From positions 1 through 64,000 of the forward strand of contig DASVVS010000033.1 in the NCBI GenBank assembly GCA_036386455.1: DNA of 64,000 bases, in the 5' to 3' direction. This stretch comes from AC-37 sp036386455 (lineage in GTDB: Bacteria > Actinomycetota > Thermoleophilia > Solirubrobacterales > Thermoleophilaceae). Under the pieces are notes generated by a model, which made no database searches, had not been told where the DNA came from, and saw nothing but the letters and a program-made list of their open reading frames with translations. Made by a program: the position numbers and the translations under genes. This document shows, piece after piece, positions 59,544 through 64,000 of this stretch. Numbering within the stretch: position 1 is the first letter of the stretch; each line of letters starts with the position of its first letter.

Positions 59544-61181
59544 CTACATCTGCTCCGGCGCGCTCACCCCGAGCAGGTCGAGCGAGCGCGCCAGCACCCG
59601 CTGCGTCTGCACGCAGAGCGCCACCCGGAAGACCTCGTCCTCGCCGTCCTCGGCCGCTCCCACCACCTTGCAGTCGCGGTAGAACGCGGAGAACTGCCGC
59701 GCGGCCTCGAGCCCGTAGTCGGTGATCCGGTGCGGCGCGCGACGCTCGGCCGCGATCCCCACCTCGCCCGGCAGCTCGAGCAGCTTCTTCACGAGGTCGC
59801 GCTCGGACGGGTGCAGCTCGCCGCCGCGCTCGCTCAGGTCGGTCGCGCCGGCCGCCGCCACCGCGTCCTCCCCCGCCTTGCGCAGGATGCTCGCGATCCG
59901 GGCGTGCGCGTACTGCACGTAGTAGACCGGGTTCTCCTGCGACTGCTCGCGCGCACGCGCGAGGTCGAGGTCGAGCGTGGTGTCGTGGCTGCGCTGGAGC
60001 AGGAACCAGCGCGCGGCGTCCACGCCGATGTCGTCGATCAGGTCGTCGAGCGTCACGAACTCGCCCTCGCGCTTCGACATCTGCACGCGCTGGCCGCGCT
60101 CCATCAGGTTCACGAGCTGCATGATCGGCAGCTCGAGCCCGCCCGCCGCGCCGCCGAGCGCCTCCCAGGCCGCGAGCATCCGCTTCACGTAGCCGTGGTG
60201 GTCGGCGCCCCACAGGTTGACCGCGCGGTCCACCCCGCGCTCGCGCTTGTCGAGGTGGTAGGCGATGTCGGCGGCGAAGTAGGTCCACTCGCCGGTGCCG
60301 CGCCGCAGCACGCGGTCCTTGTCGTCCCCGAAGTCGGTCGTGCGCAGCCAGACCGCGTCCTCGTGGCGGTACACGTGGCCGCGCTCCTCGAGCAGCTCGA
60401 GCGCGTGCTCGACCTTGCCCTCCTCGTGCAGCGCCGACTCGTGGAAGAACCGGTCGAAGTCCACGCGGAAGCGGTGCAGGGTGGCCCGCACCTGCTCGAC
60501 CATCAGCGCCACGCCCGCGCGCGCGACCTCCCACGGGTCGCCATCCGCGGCGTCGGGCACCTGCTCGGCCAGCGCCGCCACGTAGTCCCCGTGGTAGCCG
60601 CCCTCCGGCGGCTCCTCGCCGCGCGCCCGCGCCTGTATCGACTCGCCGAAGCGCAGCACCTGCGACCCGTGGTCGTTCACGTAGTACTCGCGCTCCACGT
60701 CGTGCCCGGCGAGCGCCAGGATCCGGCAGAGCGTGTCGCCCCACGCGGCGTGGCGCCCGCTCGCCACCGTGATCGGGCCGGTCGGGTTCGCGCTCACGAA
60801 CTCGACGAGCACCCGCTCGGTGGTGCCCACCACGCCGCCGCCGTAGCCGTCGCCGGCGGCCAGCGCGCTGCCGAGCGAGGTGCGGAACCACGCGTCGGAG
60901 AGGAACAGGTTGAGGAAGCCGGGGCCCGCCACCTCCACGCGGTCGAGCGAGCCGTCGAGGCGCTCGCTCACCAGGCCGCCGAGCCGCTCGGCCACGGCGC
61001 GGGGCGGCTCGCCGAGCGTCGGCGCCAGCAGCATCGGCGCATTGCTCGAGAAGTCGCCGAAGTCGGGCCGCGGCGGGCGGTCGAGCTTGGCGCCGGCCAT
61101 CGCGGCGGCGCCGCCGGCCAGGTCCTCGGCAGCGGACCGCACCGTCGCGGCCAGGTCCGCGATGGGGTCGGTTCCGGTCAC
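59544..61181 (-). CDS. argS: arginyl-tRNA synthetase with degenerate HIGH motif
   Basis: A 545-residue class I synthetase. The N-terminal tRNA-binding domain, YYVNDHGSQVLRFGESI, NLWGADHHGYVKRM and the C-terminal DALR domain (PVYYVQYAHARIASIL) identify ArgRS. The HIGH position reads TVAS (138-141) in NPTGPITVASGRHAAWGD instead of HVGH, and the KMSKS position reads QMSK (367-370), the reduced form common in ArgRS. A TAACCT hexamer 7 nt before the GTG overlaps the rlmH stop. It charges tRNA-Arg. Confidence 0.94.
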   Translation of the reverse strand: MTGTDPIADLAATVRSAAEDLAGGAAAMAGAKLDRPPRPDFGDFSSNAPMLLAPTLGEPPRAVAERLGGLVSERLDGSLDRVEVAGPGFLNLFLSDAWFRTSLGSALAAGDGYGGGVVGTTERVLVEFVSANPTGPITVASGRHAAWGDTLCRILALAGHDVEREYYVNDHGSQVLRFGESIQARARGEEPPEGGYHGDYVAALAEQVPDAADGDPWEVARAGVALMVEQVRATLHRFRVDFDRFFHESALHEEGKVEHALELLEERGHVYRHEDAVWLRTTDFGDDKDRVLRRGTGEWTYFAADIAYHLDKRERGVDRAVNLWGADHHGYVKRMLAAWEALGGAAGGLELPIMQLVNLMERGQRVQMSKREGEFVTLDDLIDDIGVDAARWFLLQRSHDTTLDLDLARAREQSQENPVYYVQYAHARIASILRKAGEDAVAAAGATDLSERGGELHPSERDLVKKLLELPGEVGIAAERRAPHRITDYGLEAARQFSAFYRDCKVVGAAEDGEDEVFRVALCVQTQRVLARSLDLLGVSAPEQM

Positions 61182-61188
61182 GCGCCGC

Positions 61189-61194
61189 AGGTTA
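61189..61194 (-). promoter_or_regulatory. -10 hexamer (TAACCT) embedded in the rlmH stop codon
   Basis: On the minus strand TAACCT ends 7 nt before the argS GTG; its TAA is the stop codon of rlmH. This is the same arrangement as secG and its upstream gene. Confidence 0.5.
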
Positions 61195-61599
61195 GTAGTG
61201 GTACGGCTCGCCCGCGAGGATCTTGTGCGCGCGGTAGAGCTGCTCGAGCACGACTACGCGCGCGAGCTGGTGCGGGAGCGTCATCTGGCCCAGCGACAGC
61301 TTGAGGTCGCAGCGCTCGAGGTCGAGCCCGCGCGGGCCGCCGATCACGAAGCACAGGTCGCGCCCCTGCTGGCGGCGCTCCTCGAGGAACTCGCTGAATC
61401 CGACCGAGTCGTACTGGCGGCCATCGGCGGCCAGCAGGATCACGAACGCCCGGTCTGGAATCCGCCCGTCCACGCTCTGGTCCTCGCGCACCTCCACGAG
61501 CTCCAGCCGCGTGTGGCGGGCCAGCAGCTTCTGGTAGTGCTGGACGTCGTCCGCGTACGGCGGACGGAGCCGCCCGACCGCGAGCACGATCGTTCTCAT
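61192..61599 (-). CDS. rlmH: 23S rRNA (pseudouridine1915-N3)-methyltransferase
   Basis: A 135-residue SPOUT methyltransferase. FVIGGPRGL, LSLGQMTLPHQLARVVVLEQLYRAHKILAGEPYHY are the RlmH cofactor-knot and C-terminal signatures, and ILLAADGRQYDSVGFSEFL is the central strand. It methylates pseudouridine in helix 69 of 23S rRNA. Length and start (ATG 61599) are standard. Divergent from the DUF3467 gene by 35 bp. Confidence 0.96.
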   Translation of the reverse strand: MRTIVLAVGRLRPPYADDVQHYQKLLARHTRLELVEVREDQSVDGRIPDRAFVILLAADGRQYDSVGFSEFLEERRQQGRDLCFVIGGPRGLDLERCDLKLSLGQMTLPHQLARVVVLEQLYRAHKILAGEPYHY

Positions 61600-61622
61600 G
61601 GGTGGCGCGTCCCGATTTTCGC

Positions 61623-61628
61623 GATACT
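61623..61628 (+). promoter_or_regulatory. -10-like hexamer (GATACT), leaderless-type
   Basis: GATACT, four of six matches to TATAAT, ends 6 nt before the GTG at 61635. Confidence 0.45.
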
Positions 61629-61634
61629 AGTCCC

Positions 61635-61946
61635 GTGGCCGACGCCCCGACCCCTCCCGAGCGCCAGTACAACATCCAGACCACGCCCGAGGCGATGATG
61701 GGCGTCTACGCGAACTTCGCGAACGTGAGCCATTCCGACTACGAGTTCACGATCACCTACGCGCGCGTGGACCACGAGGTCGAGGACGCCGAGGTGCCGG
61801 GCGTGGTGGTCACGCGGGTGAACCTCTCGCCGCGCTTCATGCGCGAGCTGATCGACGCCATGGAGGACAACTACTCCAAGTGGCAGGCGCGCGAACGCAT
61901 CCGCGAGCTGCCGGAGTTCCCCGGCGGCGAGCCGCCCCAGGCCTGA
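61635..61946 (+). CDS. DUF3467-family protein
   Basis: A 103-residue small cytosolic protein: YANFANVSHSDYEFTITYARVDHE, then VVVTRVNLSPRFMRELIDAMEDNYSKWQAR is the DUF3467 pattern, a beta-hairpin plus helix of unknown role. The GTG at 61635 is preferred over the ATG at 61602 because of the GATACT promoter and domain edge. Confidence 0.85.
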   Translation: MADAPTPPERQYNIQTTPEAMMGVYANFANVSHSDYEFTITYARVDHEVEDAEVPGVVVTRVNLSPRFMRELIDAMEDNYSKWQARERIRELPEFPGGEPPQA

Positions 61947-61949
61947 CGC

Positions 61950-63200
61950 TCAGGGCCGCTCGCGCTCGTAGGCGAGCGCGAAGCCGATCCGCTCCATCGC
62001 CGGCGGGTGCGTGGCGAGGAGGGCGACGAGCGCGCCCGGCGGGTCGGGGTCGCCCAGGTTCTGGGTCACGAGCCGGCGCTCGAGGGCCACGAAGCCCTCG
62101 GGGTCGTCGGTGAGGCGCAGGGCGTAGGCGTCGGCGCGCGCCTCCACCCGGCGCGAGACGTGGTTGCCGACCACGCCGAGCGTGAACGACACGAGCGCGA
62201 GCGACAGGGCGGCGGCGGGAAGCGCGGCCGGCCCGGCGCGGCCGTCGCGACCCCCTTCGAGCCCCTCCGGCGCCAGCCGCTCGGTCAGCCGCTGGGCCAG
62301 GAACAGCGCGCCCGGCGCCACGATCGCCACCCACAGCAGCCCCATCGGCACGTCGTCGTGCTTCACGTGCCCGAGCTCGTGCGCCACCACCGAGCGCACC
62401 TCGGCCGGCGAGAAGTCCTCGATGAGGTTGTCGTAGAGCACCACCCGCTTCGTGTGGCCGAGGCCCCCCACGTAGGCGTTGGCGCCGGTCGTCCGGCGGC
62501 TCGCGTCGATCCGGTAGACCTCCCCCACCTCCACGCCCGAGCGCTCGGCCAGCTCCAGCACCTCGGCCCGCAGCTTCCCCTCCGGCAGCGGCGTGAACTT
62601 GTTGAAGAGCGGGTCGATCGCCACCGGAGCGAGCCACAGGAAGGCCACGCTCAGCGCCACGACCGCCGCCGAGGCCGGCGCCCACCAGTTGCGCGGAAAG
62701 CGCCGCATGATGCCGATCAGGATCGCCGCCCCGCCCGCCGCCAGGACCGCCTCGACGCCCGTGGCCTTGCCCACGTCGCCGGCCCAGGCGCCCCAGGTCT
62801 GGGTGGACAGGCCGAACTCCTCCGCGCGCGAGTGGCGCGCCGCCGCCAGCGGGAGAGTGACGACCACCAGCGCGACCGAGATCCCGGCCCCGGCCGCGGC
62901 CGCGCCGAGGATCGGCCTGGCGCCCGCGCGCTCGAGGGCGCGGCGCACGCGGCGCGGCGGCCGCAGCGCGATCAGGCCTAGCGCGCCGCCGGTCACGGCC
63001 AGCCCGGCCAGGCCCAGGGCCCGCTGCGGCCCGGAGTAGTCGCGACTCCGGTCGAGCTCGGATTGGCTGAAGTAGGCTTGCTCGCTCGCCGGAGCGGGCT
63101 CGATCAGGCCGCTGCGCGGCCGTACGAGGAAGGTCGCCGCTCCGGCGGTGACCACGGCTATGGCCACCGCCACCGGCAGCCCCGAACGATGACCGCGCAT
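61950..63200 (-). CDS. M48 (Ste24-like) membrane metalloprotease
   Basis: A 416-residue membrane protease. Five or six hydrophobic segments surround a catalytic core with zinc site HELGH (274-278) in SVVAHELGHVKHDD and the third ligand probably Glu in RRVEARADAYALRL. YRIDASRRTTGANAYVGGLG upstream of the site is typical of CAAX-protease-1/HtpX-like M48 enzymes. It likely degrades or processes membrane proteins. ATG 63200 has TACATT 9 nt upstream, and lies inside the start of the divergent phosphoesterase gene. Confidence 0.9.
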   Translation of the reverse strand: MRGHRSGLPVAVAIAVVTAGAATFLVRPRSGLIEPAPASEQAYFSQSELDRSRDYSGPQRALGLAGLAVTGGALGLIALRPPRRVRRALERAGARPILGAAAAGAGISVALVVVTLPLAAARHSRAEEFGLSTQTWGAWAGDVGKATGVEAVLAAGGAAILIGIMRRFPRNWWAPASAAVVALSVAFLWLAPVAIDPLFNKFTPLPEGKLRAEVLELAERSGVEVGEVYRIDASRRTTGANAYVGGLGHTKRVVLYDNLIEDFSPAEVRSVVAHELGHVKHDDVPMGLLWVAIVAPGALFLAQRLTERLAPEGLEGGRDGRAGPAALPAAALSLALVSFTLGVVGNHVSRRVEARADAYALRLTDDPEGFVALERRLVTQNLGDPDPPGALVALLATHPPAMERIGFALAYERERP

Positions 63201-63956
63201 TCCCCCGACAATGTAGAAGCGAGCCGAGTCGCCCTGATGTCGGACGTGCACGGCAACCTGCCCGCCTTCCAGGCGGTCCTGGACGACATCGGCCGCGAGG
63301 GCGTGGACGCCCGCTGGTGCCTCGGCGACCTGGTCGGCTACGGCGCCCAGCCGGACGAGTGCGTCGCGCTCGCCCGCGAGTCGTGCGACGTGTGCCTGAT
63401 CGGCAACCATGATCTGGTCGTGATCGACGAGCTGGACGTCTCCGAGTTCTCGCACAACGCCGCCGTGGCGGCCCTCTGGACGCGCGAGCACATCGCCGCG
63501 GAGTCGCGCGAGTACCTCAGCGGCCTCTCCCCCCAGGGCAAGGGCGGCGAGCTCGGCCTGTTCCACGCGAGCCCGCGCGATCCGGTCTGGGAGTACGTGC
63601 TCAGGACCTCGCAGGCGGGCGAGTGCATGGACTCGATGGATCAGCGCGTGGGCGCCGTGGGTCACTCGCACGTGGCGCTCTGGTTCTCGCGCGACAGCGA
63701 CGGCGGGCCGGTCAGCGGCCAGCAGGCGCCCGGCGGCACGGAGCTCGACCTCTCCAGCGGCAGCTGGATCGTGAACCCCGGCGGGGTCGGCCAGCCGCGC
63801 GACGGCGACCCGCGCGCCGCCTGGCTGCTGCTCGACCTGACGACCTGGAGCGCGAGCTGGCGGCGGGTGGACTACCCGATCGACGAGGCCGCGCGCGCGA
63901 TCGAGCAGGCAGGCCTTCCGGACACGCTCGCGAAGCGGCTCTATCGGGGACAGTGA
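63189..63956 (+). CDS. calcineurin-like phosphoesterase
   Basis: A 255-residue metallophosphoesterase of the YfcE/diadenosine-tetraphosphatase-like type: SDVHGN (18-23), LGDLVGYGAQPDECV, IGNHD (71-75) and VGHSHVALW, then LSSGSWIVNPGGVGQPRDGDPRAAW, the typical end. ATG 63189 overlaps the divergent M48 start by 12 bp; ATG 63237 would cut off the first beta strand and is less likely. The substrate is unknown. Confidence 0.86.
   Translation: MTAHSPDNVEASRVALMSDVHGNLPAFQAVLDDIGREGVDARWCLGDLVGYGAQPDECVALARESCDVCLIGNHDLVVIDELDVSEFSHNAAVAALWTREHIAAESREYLSGLSPQGKGGELGLFHASPRDPVWEYVLRTSQAGECMDSMDQRVGAVGHSHVALWFSRDSDGGPVSGQQAPGGTELDLSSGSWIVNPGGVGQPRDGDPRAAWLLLDLTTWSASWRRVDYPIDEAARAIEQAGLPDTLAKRLYRGQ
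63210..63215 (-). promoter_or_regulatory. -10 hexamer (TACATT), leaderless-type, inside the divergent gene
   Basis: On the minus strand TACATT ends 9 nt before the ATG at 63200. It lies within the first codons of the phosphoesterase gene. Confidence 0.5.
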
Positions 63957-64000
63957 TCGCGCGAACGACAGCCCTGGCCCTCGTGGCGCTCACCCTCGCC
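63953..64000 (+). CDS. start of an exported protein gene (cut by the window end)
   Basis: A GTG at 63953 overlaps the TGA of the phosphoesterase gene and opens a frame reading VIARTTALALVALTLA to the window edge, a typical signal-peptide start. Function unknown. Confidence 0.5.
   Translation, partial: MIARTTALALVALTLA

Overview
The window is chromosomal DNA from a very GC-rich bacterium, almost certainly an actinobacterium and probably of the Thermoleophilia/Solirubrobacterales type. This is inferred from GTG/TTG starts, dense GTGA/ATGA gene overlaps, WS/DGAT, DUF4383, DUF3467 and UbiA genes, and many start codons that sit 6-11 nt behind a TAnnnT hexamer (leaderless promoters). No rRNA, CRISPR array, insertion sequence or phage module was seen. 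There is one tRNA gene (Gly, CCC). Nearly all long ORFs on the strand opposite a gene are GC-composition shadows and are left out.

Layout. 0-11 kb: MFS exporter, small membrane and zinc-ribbon proteins, a Fer4/double-CDGSH protein, a quinone-oxidoreductase-like MDR, a large secreted esterase, a thioredoxin-reductase-like flavoprotein without CxxC, a secreted subtilase, and a solute-binding lipoprotein translationally coupled to a divergent CDF transporter. 11-18 kb: a minus-strand operon of a 1027-aa NACHT-like STAND NTPase, two UbiA prenyltransferases and an FAD oxidoreductase, with a small helical protein gene divergent from the NTPase. 18-28 kb: Tat-exported amine oxidase coupled to a secreted beta-propeller, benzoylformate-decarboxylase-like enzyme, Ser/Thr kinase, Thr/Ser/Gly-rich surface protein, SDR, GNAT, metallophosphoesterase, nucleotidyltransferase-like protein coupled to a DUF2231-Rieske protein. 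28-33 kb: SecG, a CcmI-like protein, CcmF and an unusual CcmE. 33-38 kb: cupin, anti-sigma-type ATPase, a PKD/plastocyanin-like LPSTG protein, a lipoprotein, ValS. 38-48 kb: a polytopic membrane protein divergent from a MerR regulator across a perfect dyad, two small genes behind MerR, WS/DGAT, lipoprotein, DUF4383, and a 742-aa protein coupled to a GNAT. 48-56 kb: secreted heparinase-like protein, signal-less beta-helix protein, large LuxR-type ATPase regulator, secreted protein, wHTH and zinc-ribbon pair. 56-64 kb: tRNA-Gly, Pro-rich secreted protein, CcmG-CcmH-CcdA operon, ArgS, RlmH, DUF3467, M48 protease and a phosphoesterase.

How genes work together. Two separated clusters (CcmI-like/CcmF/CcmE and CcmG/CcmH/CcdA) supply most of a System I cytochrome c maturation pathway; its CcmE carries a CxxxF site instead of HxxxY. 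ArgS, ValS, RlmH and tRNA-Gly are translation functions. The most system-like unknowns are the STAND NTPase/UbiA/UbiA/FAD operon with its divergent small partner, the 742-aa protein plus GNAT pair, and the MerR-controlled divergent membrane locus. All functional readings are from sequence motifs by eye; no database search was possible.
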